Positions 1-8,349 of a DNA stretch of 64,000 nt are shown here, piece after piece (position 1 is the stretch's first letter; every line of letters starts with the position of its first letter). The stretch spans positions 2,170,001 through 2,234,000 of the forward strand of contig NZ_CP048279.1 of assembly GCF_010365305.1 (NCBI RefSeq). The letters run 5' to 3'. Both the position numbers and the translations under genes were made by a program. The notes beneath the pieces were generated by a model. It had not been told where the DNA came from. It saw only the letters and a list, made by a program, of their open reading frames with translations, and ran no database searches. The DNA is from Staphylococcus sp. MI 10-1553 (GTDB lineage: Bacteria; Bacillota; Bacilli; Staphylococcales; Staphylococcaceae).

Positions 1-55
1 AAAGGTATCCCATCCCTTTTGAGCTGAGTACTCAAAAGCCGATGAGATACCTTTT
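1..55. terminator. Long hairpin, probable bidirectional terminator
   Basis: The ends AAAGGTATC and GATACCTTT pair, as do inner CTTTTGAG and CTCAAAAG, making a long stem with T-rich flank. It probably ends a gene lying left of the window, or transcripts from both sides. The next ~130 bases (56-185) hold only a second short hairpin around 134-170 and no convincing gene. Confidence 0.6.
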
Positions 56-184
56 CACATTGATGCGCAATACATGTGGTGATATGAATTTCCCAAAAAG
101 TAGTAAATTCTTTTTCTTTCCTCTTCCCCATGTAAAAGCGATACCACTCAATGTAGAGTGGCACCGCTTTCTCAATTTACCGAC

Positions 185-400
185 CCAGCCGAGACTCCTG
201 AAGGTAAAATCAAAACCTTTAAATCGGTAACCTTTTACAATAGTCGCTACTATTTAACGCAGTAGCTGTCTCACTTCTCAATACGCATGCTTTTGAGAAG
301 TCTAGTCAGCCTTGCAGGGGGCAGTACTACGAAATCTTTGTGTCACATGAAATTTCTGAACTACTCCCAAAATCCACCAACACTTTCAACTCTGTATCAT
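185..400 (+). repeat. Dispersed intergenic repeat, copy A
   Basis: This copy shares blocks with the copies at about 48190-48470 (opposite strand) and 54140-54375: a CGAGAC..CCTGA-type start, a GCTACT..AGTAGC hairpin, the segment CTAGTCAGCCTTGCAGGG, a GAAATCTTTG block and a TTTCTG..CTCCCA end. It sits between genes and encodes nothing recognisable. It is the most diverged of the three at its 3' end. Confidence 0.65.
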
Positions 401-479
401 TTAATCAAAGCGTTGGTTAGTTGAAACGAGACGCTGAGAAAGCGCAGAATGGCTTAGCAATCTCAGGTTACGACCCATC

Positions 480-1403
480 TTAATTCGATGGTAACGCTAA
501 AAGTTGTTTCTTTAAATCCTTACGAATGACATCTAATGTATATGGATCGTTATACCAATACACACTTGAATCTACATTAAACGCATGTTTGTTTTGTACC
601 GCTTCTAAATTTTGCCACATCGCTGTTTTTTGGAATTCAGGTTGTGCAGCATCTTTCGCTTTCGCTGTAATAATCACATCTCCAGCATATTTGCCTACTT
701 CTTCTTTCGGAACTTCTGTCCAACCTTCTTTTTTCGTTGCATCATCTAACACTTTAGGCATATTCAAACCGAACGCTTGGTAGAGTACTTCACTACCACG
801 TCCCCAGTTTTTACCATAAGCATAAATTTTCTTATCAAAGTCTTCAAAAATGGTTACTGATGTGTCATCACCAAGATGTGCTTTAATGTCTTTACCATCT
901 TGTGCTGTTTGTTTCTCCCATTCAGCTTTCCATTTTTTCACTTCATCCGACTTACCGACAATGTCACCCATAGCTTCTTGTTGTTCAAGATAGTTATATT
1001 TTGCATAGTCAAAAGCAATCGTTGGTGCAATTTTTTTCAATTTATCTGTGTTTTTGTCTGTGTTGTATGTAATGATCAAATCAGGCTTTAATGACGCTAC
1101 CTTTTCTACATCTTCTGCCCCTACTTTATCCACATCTTTAAATTTTTTAGCAAGAACTGGACTTTGATCAACTTGATCAGACACACCGACAATGTTTGCA
1201 TCAAGATATTTTAAACCTCCCGCGTAAGTAGGCGCCATCACTACAATTCGTTTTGGATCTTTCGGAATATCAATTTTTTCCTCACCTTTTGCTGTTTTAA
1301 GATTGAACGCTTTTGTTTCCTTTTCACTACTTTTATTATCATTTTGGCCACATGCCGCCAAAATTAACATACATACCAATAACGGTAATAATAACTTTTT
1401 CAT
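480..1403 (-). CDS. fhuD2: Ferric-hydroxamate-binding lipoprotein FhuD2
   Basis: Substrate-binding lipoprotein that captures ferric hydroxamate siderophores at the outer face of the membrane and delivers them to the FhuBG permease with the FhuC ATPase, which are encoded elsewhere. The 307-residue protein starts with a lipoprotein signal ending in a LAAC lipobox (Cys18). It follows the S. aureus FhuD2 sequence closely, including the APTYAGGLK, VDQS, NWGRG.EVLYQAFGL and VYWYNDPYTLD segments. TTGGAGGAAG precedes the ATG. The gene stands alone behind a near-perfect Fur box, so iron repression is expected. FhuD1-type paralogues are the only realistic alternative. Confidence 0.93.
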   Translation of the reverse strand: MKKLLLPLLVCMLILAACGQNDNKSSEKETKAFNLKTAKGEEKIDIPKDPKRIVVMAPTYAGGLKYLDANIVGVSDQVDQSPVLAKKFKDVDKVGAEDVEKVASLKPDLIITYNTDKNTDKLKKIAPTIAFDYAKYNYLEQQEAMGDIVGKSDEVKKWKAEWEKQTAQDGKDIKAHLGDDTSVTIFEDFDKKIYAYGKNWGRGSEVLYQAFGLNMPKVLDDATKKEGWTEVPKEEVGKYAGDVIITAKAKDAAQPEFQKTAMWQNLEAVQNKHAFNVDSSVYWYNDPYTLDVIRKDLKKQLLALPSN

Positions 1404-1419
1404 TCATCTTCCTCCAATT

Positions 1420-1438
1420 GATAATGATAATCATTATT
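1420..1438 (-). promoter_or_regulatory. Fur box upstream of fhuD2
   Basis: GATAATGATAATCATTATT matches the classical 19-bp Fur box GATAATGATAATCATTATC at 18 of 19 positions. It lies 17 bases before the fhuD2 start codon, where bound Fur would block transcription or initiation. Confidence 0.88.
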
Positions 1439-1592
1439 ATATAGTGTAATGACTTTAGAATCAATCTTTTTCTAAACAAAACTTTTTAAATTATTAAAAT
1501 AGGTATTTCACAAACGTTTGTTTCTTAGTTACTTGTATTTTCAGCCACTACAAACCATGTATAAAAAATGTGAACTCCATGTAGCGTTATTT

Positions 1593-1637
1593 AAAAAAAG
1601 CAGAAACGACACGTCACTATACCGTGCAATTTCTGCT
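1593..1637 (-). terminator. Terminator after the DUF454 gene
   Basis: On the minus strand GCAGAAATTGCACGG pairs imperfectly with CGTGTCGTTTCTGC and is followed by seven T. It lies about 35 bases beyond the DUF454 stop codon. Confidence 0.75.
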
Positions 1638-1670
1638 CAATCAAATCGTATTCAATTTAACGTACATATG

Positions 1671-2051
1671 TTATCGCATATTGTAACTTTTCGGTAAAGT
1701 CTTTACCCATGTAAATAAGACCACCGTTTGTAATACAACCATGACCAATAACCCTAGGCGAATTATTGTTACATCCACCATCCAAATCGAAAACCCCACT
1801 ACAATATATAAACTGATTAATAATTGTATTTTCTTTTTCATCGTATAGCCACGATATTTACGAAAATCTTCAACGTAAGCTTGATACACTTTTGTTTGTA
1901 TGAGCCAATCATGAAAACGATCGGAACTCTTCGCAAAACAGAGTACAGCGACAAGTAAAAAAGGTGTTGTAGGCAACAATGGTAAAACCGCACCTGCAAA
2001 ACCTAATAATGTAAAGATACCCCCTATACCCAGTAAAAGATATCGCATCAT
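1671..2051 (-). CDS. DUF454 (YbaN-type) inner membrane protein
   Basis: A 126-residue protein of the DUF454/YbaN family, whose function is unknown. The family hallmark is at the N terminus: a hydrophobic helix running into AVLPLLPTTPFLL, then CFAKSS and a cytoplasmic stretch with WLI..KVY and RGYTMKKK, then two more hydrophobic helices. AAAGGAG precedes two consecutive ATG codons, either of which could be used. It is monocistronic, between fhuD2 and a flavoenzyme gene on the same strand, with its own terminator. No regulatory site was recognised. Identification rests on the family signature only. Confidence 0.8.
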   Translation of the reverse strand: MMRYLLLGIGGIFTLLGFAGAVLPLLPTTPFLLVAVLCFAKSSDRFHDWLIQTKVYQAYVEDFRKYRGYTMKKKIQLLISLYIVVGFSIWMVDVTIIRLGLLVMVVLQTVVLFTWVKTLPKSYNMR

Positions 2052-2166
2052 CCTATACTCCTTTATTCATTTAAATTTGCGTTCATGCTTGGTGTCGAAC
2101 TTTTATCTCTAAAACTATGATAACGACTCTTTTACTAAAAAACAATCGTCTTTTTAAAGATACCGC

Positions 2167-3327
2167 TTATACATCACTTTGACGTTCAGTCATTGCTTGC
2201 TGTGCGATCTTCGTATACGCCATATCCTGCATCGGCGGGTTATGAAGGCCTGCACGCATGTCGCGAAAGTATCTTTGCAACGGGCGCTCCATTTCTAAAC
2301 TTTTCGCACCGACGATACGCATCGCCAAATCAATTACGTCCAACCCTTCATTCATTACGACGACTTTACTTGCAGCGGTTTCTGCAGCAATGGTATCTTG
2401 CGGTGTCATCATTTGATAAGCACGTGCAGTACTCCATAGTAAATGTCTTGCTGTGATAAGTTTCGTTTCCATTTGGCCGATATTTTGTTGAACAACAGGT
2501 AAGTCCGCGATTGTCCCTTTAATGCTATTCGGGCTGTAATGCAATGCAAAGTCTACTGCATAATCTCGAGCTGCTTGTGCAATACCTAAATAAGTTGCAG
2601 GAATGTGTAACAACCATCCATTTTGATAAGGTGGTCCTTCTCCTCTGATTTCGAGAAGCTGGTCAGGTTGAACATGTACATCATTCAGTATCACATCATG
2701 ACTTTCTGTAGCACGCATGCCGACCATATTCCAATTATTGGCAATTTCTAAACCTGGCGCGCCTTTTTCGACCATAAAAAAGCCAACTTGTTCATTTTCA
2801 GGGATGTATGCTGCCACGATAATATGTGTTAGGACAGGACTCATCGACGTAAATGTTTTGACACCATTTAAAATATAATGATTATTTTCAAAGCGCGCAT
2901 ACGTTTGGGGTCGCCCGCCTCTTGTAGGACTCCCTGTTTCCGCTTCACTCACCGCTCTATTTGTCAGCGCACCATTTTTCACTGCTTTAGCAAAATCATC
3001 TAATATCGCTTTATCCCAAATGCGGCGTTCAAACACTTCCCCTACTAGTGCAATATGCCAACCAATAGAAAGTGCGGTAGGTCCATCAATCGAGCCAAGT
3101 ACTGACTGAAGGACGACCATATCTTCTAAAGTTGCCCCTCGTCCGCCATACGATTCGGGTAATGTCAATTGCGTATATCCTTCGTCAACTAACCATTGTA
3201 TATTCTCATGAGGAAAACGATGCGCCCGATCATTACTTTGTGCATATTTTGTTAATATTTCACGATGCGCTTCAAGCTTTGCAACCCATTCTTTCTGTAC
3301 AGCAGACTGGATTAACACAGATTTCAT
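2167..3327 (-). CDS. Acyl-CoA dehydrogenase-family flavoprotein
   Basis: A 386-residue member of the acyl-CoA dehydrogenase fold. It has a helical N domain (about 1-120) with PESYGGRGA, a middle beta domain containing AVSEAETGSP, the FTSMS segment and NMVGMRATESHDV, and a helical C domain ending in an RYFRDMRAG motif. It resembles the YdbM/SfnB/DszC-like branch, which includes flavin-dependent monooxygenases as well as true dehydrogenases, so the substrate cannot be named. GAGAGG precedes the ATG at moderate spacing. It has no co-transcribed beta-oxidation genes, which makes a classical fatty-acid role less likely. Confidence 0.8.
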   Translation of the reverse strand: MKSVLIQSAVQKEWVAKLEAHREILTKYAQSNDRAHRFPHENIQWLVDEGYTQLTLPESYGGRGATLEDMVVLQSVLGSIDGPTALSIGWHIALVGEVFERRIWDKAILDDFAKAVKNGALTNRAVSEAETGSPTRGGRPQTYARFENNHYILNGVKTFTSMSPVLTHIIVAAYIPENEQVGFFMVEKGAPGLEIANNWNMVGMRATESHDVILNDVHVQPDQLLEIRGEGPPYQNGWLLHIPATYLGIAQAARDYAVDFALHYSPNSIKGTIADLPVVQQNIGQMETKLITARHLLWSTARAYQMMTPQDTIAAETAASKVVVMNEGLDVIDLAMRIVGAKSLEMERPLQRYFRDMRAGLHNPPMQDMAYTKIAQQAMTERQSDV

Positions 3328-3458
3328 TTCTAAAACCTCTCAATCTTTTTATTTCTTACTCACTTTGTCAACATTATAATACAAATATGTGCGAATGCCT
3401 ATTCCGAGTTTGAAAATAAGTTTTAAAACACGATGATGATGGATAGAGTTTAATCATT

Positions 3459-3675
3459 GATTGAAGGGCATTTTTCGATGACGTTGAGGACACATATCAT
3501 CGTCGACAATATTGTTGCGATAACGATTAAAAAGCGACAAAAAGCACATTGTGTACGCTTTTTGTCGCTTTTTCTCCATCTCTTTTCACTATCTATATTG
3601 CACTATAGAATACATCTAGATAGTGGCTTTCTTTGGATATGTCGCTGCTAGAAATAGATGATATGCCCTTCAATC
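3459..3675. repeat. 217-bp segment with 13-bp terminal inverted repeats
   Basis: GATTGAAGGGCAT (3459-3471) is exactly complementary to ATGCCCTTCAATC (3663-3675), and a perfect 17-bp palindromic arm pair (3529-3573) lies inside. The stretch lies between an acyl-CoA-dehydrogenase-like gene and sarR and has no coding content. It could be a MITE-like remnant or simply a structured 3' region of sarR. Only one copy occurs in this window and no target-site duplication was evident. Confidence 0.45.
3529..3573 (-). terminator. Perfect 17-bp stem-loop, probable sarR terminator
   Basis: AAAAAGCGACAAAAAGC and GCTTTTTGTCGCTTTTT are exact complements around an 11-base loop, with T-runs built into both arms, so it can work in both directions. 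It lies about 190 bases beyond sarR on the minus strand. Confidence 0.75.
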
Positions 3676-3759
3676 CGCAACTACTTGGCGCTATATCCAA
3701 TACTTTTCATAGTTTATTGACCGCTCAACCTAAGTCATGTCAATCCGTCAATGACACAA

Positions 3760-4107
3760 TTAAAGTAAAGTTTCGATTTCATTAAATAAGCTCGCAATTT
3801 TTTCATATTGCTCTTTTGAAACTTCAATAATGACTGTTCTTTCATCTTGGTCATTACGCTTTTTAGTTAAGAAACCAAAATCTTTAAGTTTTTGCATCGC
3901 TTTCGTAATGTAATATGGCTTAAACTTAGAAGCTCTAATAATATCTTTCACGTTATATGTTTCTTGTTGATGTTCCAAAATAAACGTTAAAATAAACAGT
4001 TCTTCATAAGTTAAGCTATACTTTTTCTTAATTTCTGTGTAAATCCCTTTTGTCGTGAAGCTGATCGTCATTAACTCTTTCATATTTTTGATTTGATATT
4101 TTTCCAT
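3760..4107 (-). CDS. sarR: SarA-family regulator SarR
   Basis: A 115-residue winged-helix regulator of the staphylococcal SarA family, single-domain size. The recognition region FKPYYITKAMQKLKDFG, followed by LTKKRNDQDERTVII, matches S. aureus SarR far better than SarA. The KR..DERTV wing is the family DNA-contact signature. In S. aureus SarR binds the sarA promoters and modulates sarA and agr expression. GGGGGT precedes the ATG at good spacing. It lies near fhuD2 and the ssaA locus as in S. aureus, though the urease genes that separate them there are absent here. Confidence 0.88.
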   Translation of the reverse strand: MEKYQIKNMKELMTISFTTKGIYTEIKKKYSLTYEELFILTFILEHQQETYNVKDIIRASKFKPYYITKAMQKLKDFGFLTKKRNDQDERTVIIEVSKEQYEKIASLFNEIETLL

Positions 4108-4443
4108 ACGCTTACCCCCTATAGATAAGTGCCAAGTTTAATAGGTTTCTTCTCTAATTTTTCTAACAACTATATTAACTTGGAAATTTAATATTTTAAC
4201 GTTTATATTTTAAACCGAATCTGTCTTTTTTTCAATTACTTTTTGAGTATCGTTTCTGAAAAAATTTTTGTTATTTTTTCTTTAGTAAAATAAGCGATGT
4301 AGAAAAATGGCTAATATACGCGAAAATAAAGATTATAAACAAATTAATTTTATACTTCGATTTTAATTAAACAACAATTGAGTTTTGTGCAAATGTCTTA
4401 TTAACAATCAATCGAAATACTTGAAAAGAATAAAAAAAATAAT
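4108..4443. other. AT-rich intergenic region upstream of sarR
   Basis: About 335 AT-rich bases between the sarR start and the terminator of the next minus-strand operon. They must carry the sarR promoter. No recognisable gene, repeat or operator was found. Confidence 0.4.
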
Positions 4444-4472
4444 AACCTACAAAGTGAAATACTTTGTAGGTT
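4444..4472 (-). terminator. Terminator of the LLM-oxidoreductase operon
   Basis: AACCTACAAAGT and ACTTTGTAGGTT form a perfect 12-bp stem with a 5-base loop. On the minus strand it is followed by a T-rich tract. It lies about 100 bases beyond the small membrane protein gene. Confidence 0.8.
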
Positions 4473-4570
4473 AAATTATTAAATATTCATTTTTAAGTTA
4501 TCATCATCAATAATAAATTTTCTAACTAAAGAGCTAGTACAATAAAAATCAAATGAATGTGTTATTGTAA

Positions 4571-4924
4571 TTATTTTTTGTTAATTAAGTTGTCAACTAA
4601 GCTTAAGCCAGCTAAAGATGCCACGTCGATTGCGTGTTGTGCACCTTCTTTACCTTGACCTGCTTCAATGTGTTTGTAAATTGCCCCTGCTAGCACACCA
4701 AGTGTTAAAACTGAAGCAACTTGTGATAAACGTTTGTCAAAAATACTCATTGCGAAAAGACCAGCAGCTACAGCTTCAGTAACACCAATAACTTTAACCA
4801 TGCTTTCAGGTAATTTGAACATTTCAAAAACGTCCTTCATACCTTGGTCACCTTTCAATTTGGGTTGAGCTGCATCGTATAAGTGTTTTGCAACCTTTAA
4901 GTTTGTAACGTAACGTAAAATCAT
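4571..4924 (-). CDS. Small DoxX-like membrane protein
   Basis: A 117-residue protein with hydrophobic segments at about 38-58, 66-84 and 96-112, and an amphipathic N-terminal part. The size, the spacing of helices and a TEAVAAG motif in the first helix recall DoxX-like small membrane proteins, but this is a loose resemblance. AGGAGG precedes the ATG. It starts 12 bases after the LLM oxidoreductase stop codon, so the two are co-transcribed, and a strong terminator follows. A role as membrane partner of that oxidoreductase is an inference. Confidence 0.6.
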   Translation of the reverse strand: MILRYVTNLKVAKHLYDAAQPKLKGDQGMKDVFEMFKLPESMVKVIGVTEAVAAGLFAMSIFDKRLSQVASVLTLGVLAGAIYKHIEAGQGKEGAQHAIDVASLAGLSLVDNLINKK

Positions 4925-4936
4925 TTCTAATTCCTC

Positions 4937-5989
4937 CTATTTGTTTTCAAAATATGAATCGACGATAGGTTTTACCTTTTCCCCAAAAAGTCTAATTGCA
5001 TGCATTATTCTTTCATGTGGCATAGAACCTAATGGTAAGTGTAACATAAATCGTGTAATACCTATTGCCTCGATTGTATCAATCATTTTTTGTGCGACTG
5101 TTTCTGGGCTACCTACGTACATCGCACCATTTGGGCCAATCTCTCTTTGGAAATGCTCATTAGAGAATGGTGGCCAACCTCTTTCTTTAGCCAATACATT
5201 GTGATGTGCTTCTACACTTGGATAGAACTCACGTTGCGCTTGTTCGTCCGTGTCTGCAACGTAACCCCAAGAATGAGAAGCAACTTGAAGTGTGTCACCA
5301 TTATGACCATTTGATTCAGCAACAGCTTTGTACATCGCAATATTACGTCTAAATCTTTTTGGGTCTCCGCCTATTATCGCATAAGTGATTGGTAAACCTA
5401 AAGATCCTGCTTTTAATGATGACTCAGGTGTGCCGCCTGTTGCTAACCACACTGGTAATTCTTTTTGTACCGCACGTGGATATACGCCACGTCCATCAAT
5501 ATTTGGTGTCAGTGCACCTTCCCAGTGTACAATTGTGTTTTGATTAATTTTCAATAATAGCTCTAATTTTTCATCAAAAAGTTGTTCGTAGTTTTTAAGA
5601 TCGTAACCAAATAATGGGAAAGATTCAATAAATGAACCACGACCTGCCATAATTTCTGCACGTCCATCAGATAATGCATCAATGGTCGCGAATTGTTGAT
5701 ACACACGAATTGGATCATCTGATGATAAAACAGTTACTGCAGATGACAATTTAATATTTTTAGTAACAGCCGCTGCTGCCGCAAGCACTGTTGTTGGGCT
5801 AGATACAGCGTAGTCAGGGCGGTGATGTTCCCCTAATCCATAGACGTCAAGGCCTACTTCATCTGCTAATTTAATTTCTTCAACAATATTACGGATACGT
5901 TCCCCGTTTGAAATTGCTGGTAATACACCATTTTCTGTATGCATATCTTGGTTATCTGCAAAAGATGTCAATCCTAATTCTATTTTCAT
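4937..5989 (-). CDS. LLM-class flavin-dependent oxidoreductase
   Basis: A 350-residue TIM-barrel flavin enzyme of the bacterial luciferase-like family, closest in pattern to the Atu2307/SP_0267 group. Recognisable are the N-terminal IELGLTSFADN strand, GLGEHHRPDYAVSSP, the RAEIMAGRGSFIESFPLFGYD segment and LPVWLATGGTPES. Such proteins use FMNH2 or F420 and often act as monooxygenases; the substrate here is unknown. An upstream in-frame ATG exists, but AAAGGTGGTG lies between it and the ATG at 5989, so the inner start is chosen. It is the first gene of a two-gene operon with the small membrane protein. Confidence 0.85.
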   Translation of the reverse strand: MKIELGLTSFADNQDMHTENGVLPAISNGERIRNIVEEIKLADEVGLDVYGLGEHHRPDYAVSSPTTVLAAAAAVTKNIKLSSAVTVLSSDDPIRVYQQFATIDALSDGRAEIMAGRGSFIESFPLFGYDLKNYEQLFDEKLELLLKINQNTIVHWEGALTPNIDGRGVYPRAVQKELPVWLATGGTPESSLKAGSLGLPITYAIIGGDPKRFRRNIAMYKAVAESNGHNGDTLQVASHSWGYVADTDEQAQREFYPSVEAHHNVLAKERGWPPFSNEHFQREIGPNGAMYVGSPETVAQKMIDTIEAIGITRFMLHLPLGSMPHERIMHAIRLFGEKVKPIVDSYFENK

Positions 5990-6387
5990 CTTTGCACCAC
6001 CTTTCAAGTATAAAATTTATACTGAGATTATATCCCTCTCCTATGCGATTTGTCAATAAGAAAGATTCCGATTTCAATTTATAACGTACACTTCTTCTAT
6101 ACAAATATATAGATAAACAATCATGCTTTATTCTATTTTCTTCTATTGTAATAGATATAAAGACGTACACAAACTTTCAATTAAATCTATTTCTTCATTA
6201 TAAAAATACAATCAAGTTATTTTTAGCTTTGATGCAAAATAAGGGTGATATGCACATATACTATACCCAAATATACAGCTAGAGATGCATAAATATGCCC
6301 ATTTCAATGCATTGTGTATATTTTCCCTTTTGTTTTCATAACACAAAAATAGCTAAAAAGTCAGCAGCGAAATGTTTCTGTAACTAT

Positions 6388-6404
6388 ATTACGATTATGT
6401 AACA
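6388..6404 (-). promoter_or_regulatory. WalR-like box upstream of ssaA
   Basis: On the minus strand this reads TGTTAC-N5-CGTAAT, one mismatch from the WalR (YycF) consensus TGTWAH-N5-TGTWAH. S. aureus ssaA is a known WalKR target. The rest of the 6008-6675 intergenic region is AT-rich and shows no further gene; a 62-codon ORF at 6439-6627 lacks a ribosome binding site. Confidence 0.6.
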
Positions 6405-6675
6405 AAATATTTTAAACTACTTTCAAACTTTTTCTTTTTTGTCTAAAAACCCCTTAACAAAGCGCTTTATAAACCTTGCTAATATTACATCGATTTTCAT
6501 CAAAATGATTAAACATTACAAAATAAAGAAGTACTACACAAGCGAATTTTTTTCTGATACAGTATATATCGTTATTAAACCACAACAGTTGGTTTATACT
6601 TATGCAGAAAATCAAATCACACTTTAGTGAATTTACTTTATAATCTTGAACAAATTATCTAGGAGGATTTTTACA

Positions 6676-7428
6676 ATGAAAAAATTAATCGCTACAACTT
6701 CAATCGCTACAGTAGGGGTTGCTACTTTAACATTAGCTCACGGTCACGATGCACAAGCAGCAGAATATAACGGTGGATATAACCCACAAGATCCAACATC
6801 TTATAGCTATTCTTACACAATCGACAATCAAGGTAACTACCACTTCACATGGAAAGGTAACTGGTCACCTGAACGCTTTAACGGTGGTAACGCATCAGCT
6901 TCTTACTACACTGGTTACGATGCAACAACGGGTGGTGCTTCATACACACAACCAACACGTACTTACAGTGCACCAACACAACGCTACAGTGCGCCATCAT
7001 ACACAACACAAACAACAAGCACGTCTAGCTCATACAGTTCACGTGATTACACATCATCTTATACAACAACTTCAACGTCTACACGTTCAGTATCAAGAGG
7101 TGGATCAAGTACGAACTTATACACTGTAGGTCAATGTACTTATTACGTATTTGATCGTGTAGGTGGTACAATCGGTTCAACTTGGGGTAACGCAAATAAC
7201 TGGGCACACGCAGCAGCTTCAGCAGGTTATACAGTAAACCACCGTCCAGCAGCAGGTGCGATTTTACAAACAACTCAAGGCGCTTTCGGTCACGTAGCAT
7301 ACGTTGAAGGCGTTAACTCTGACGGTTCTGTTCGCGTAACAGAAATGAACTACGGTTACGGTCCTGGTGTTGTAACAAGTCGTACGATCTCAGCTAGCCT
7401 AGCAGCTTCATACAACTACATTCACTAA
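6676..7428 (+). CDS. ssaA: Secretory antigen SsaA, CHAP amidase
   Basis: Secreted peptidoglycan hydrolase, probably an N-acetylmuramoyl-L-alanine amidase or cross-bridge endopeptidase. The 250-residue protein has a signal peptide ending near AQA-AEY, a low-complexity Ser/Thr/Tyr-rich middle part, and a C-terminal CHAP domain from about residue 140. The domain contains [13 protein letters not shown] (catalytic Cys), [18 protein letters not shown] (catalytic His) and [11 protein letters not shown], as in S. aureus SsaA. AGGAGG 9 bases before the ATG at 6676 rules out the longer in-frame start. A WalR-like box lies upstream and a terminator follows directly. Confidence 0.92.
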   Translation: MKKLIATTSIATVGVATLTLAHGHDAQAAEYNGGYNPQDPTSYSYSYTIDNQGNYHFTWKGNWSPERFNGGNASASYYTGYDATTGGASYTQPTRTYSAPTQRYSAPSYTTQTTSTSSSYSSRDYTSSYTTTSTSTRSVSRGGSSTNLYTVGQCTYYVFDRVGGTIGSTWGNANNWAHAAASAGYTVNHRPAAGAILQTTQGAFGHVAYVEGVNSDGSVRVTEMNYGYGPGVVTSRTISASLAASYNYIH

Positions 7429-7446
7429 TATGAATCATTCATATAT

Positions 7447-7482
7447 AAAACCCTCCGCATTTGATGTGCAGAGGGTTTTTTG
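7447..7482. terminator. ssaA terminator
   Basis: AAACCCTCCGCA pairs with TGTGCAGAGGGTTT around TTGA and is followed by a T-run. It lies about 20 bases after the ssaA stop. Confidence 0.9.
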
Positions 7483-7597
7483 TATGTTTTTTGTATGTTT
7501 TTAGTTGAATCATATGCTTTTCTTTTACAATTTTACTCGTTTAATAGCGCTACGCTCGTCATACATGGCAACTTAGCACTCGAAACAACCTCATGCT

Positions 7598-8074
7598 TTA
7601 CAACCAATAAGCAATCGTTACCCAATAACCAAATGCAAAGAAGTAGAATAATGGGAAGTTTTCCATGTTTTTAGCTTTAAGTTGCTTAATGACGACGTGC
7701 ACACCTATCCCTACAAACACTGCTGTCAAAATCAAGCGTACGACTAGCATGATCGTTATGGCATCAGAAACCAACAGGCTTGGGCCACTTGTCGCAAAAA
7801 TAACAAGTGTGAACAATACAATCATCACTGTATAAACGATAGTATCTATAGAGCGATAAAGATGTGAATAAGTCCAAGCCACAATAAAACCAAATACTGT
7901 GACGATTGCGATTTCATGGATTCGCTCATATAAATGAAGGGCATCAATCTGATACAGTACAATCGCTACAAAATACAGTAACAGGCTGATAACCCATGAT
8001 ATTACAGAAGGACTTTTAAGTTGTTGTTCATCGTGATTGATGTATCGGTGAATCCCAAACCATAACAGAAGCAT
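7598..8074 (-). CDS. Multi-pass membrane protein, unknown function
   Basis: A 158-residue integral membrane protein with about five hydrophobic segments and no motif I recognise. The first ATG begins inside what looks like the first membrane helix. The reading frame stays open upstream with hydrophobic codons (ILYLIVLVA) back to a GAGGTG sequence at about 8107-8112, where the only suitably spaced codon is a non-standard ATC. The true start is therefore uncertain and the protein may be about seven residues or more longer. It is monocistronic on the minus strand and faces ssaA tail to tail. Confidence 0.65.
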   Translation of the reverse strand: MLLLWFGIHRYINHDEQQLKSPSVISWVISLLLYFVAIVLYQIDALHLYERIHEIAIVTVFGFIVAWTYSHLYRSIDTIVYTVMIVLFTLVIFATSGPSLLVSDAITIMLVVRLILTAVFVGIGVHVVIKQLKAKNMENFPLFYFFAFGYWVTIAYWL

Positions 8075-8273
8075 CGCTACTAGAACTATTAAGTATAAGA
8101 TGGAATCACCTCTTCATGTTTATACTATAACCGTTTTCTATCTAACTGAAACATATACGATTCAATTATTTAAAATTTTCATTTTATTTTGATACCGGTG
8201 TATCCCTTTTACAATAAGACTTTGCTGTTACTTCATTTTCCACTCCTGTCGCACTGATCAATTTAACTTATTT

Positions 8274-8326
8274 AAAAAAAGCATATACCTAAAATCAGTT
8301 GTGTTTGATTTTAGAATATATACTTT
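8274..8326 (-). terminator. Terminator of the opine dehydrogenase-NhaC operon
   Basis: TCTAAAATCA and TGATTTTAG, flanked by further pairing ATATAC-type bases, form a stem that ends in seven T on the minus strand, about 25 bases past the NhaC stop. Confidence 0.8.
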
Positions 8327-8349
8327 TAACAATTAATCGCTATCCTTTT

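Noticed and set aside
134..175. T-box-like motif (AGAGTGGCACCGC) in a short hairpin
   Set aside because: The motif lies in a simple stem-loop, there is no long structured leader, no specifier loop I can place and no aminoacyl or amino acid gene downstream on the plus strand.
6439..6627. 62-codon ORF upstream of ssaA
   Set aside because: No ribosome binding site, AT-driven composition, and it overlaps the region that must hold the ssaA promoter.
6749..7129. 126-codon ORF inside ssaA rich in Thr, His and Gln
   Set aside because: It is the out-of-frame reading of the repetitive Ser/Thr/Tyr segment of ssaA, with no start signal.
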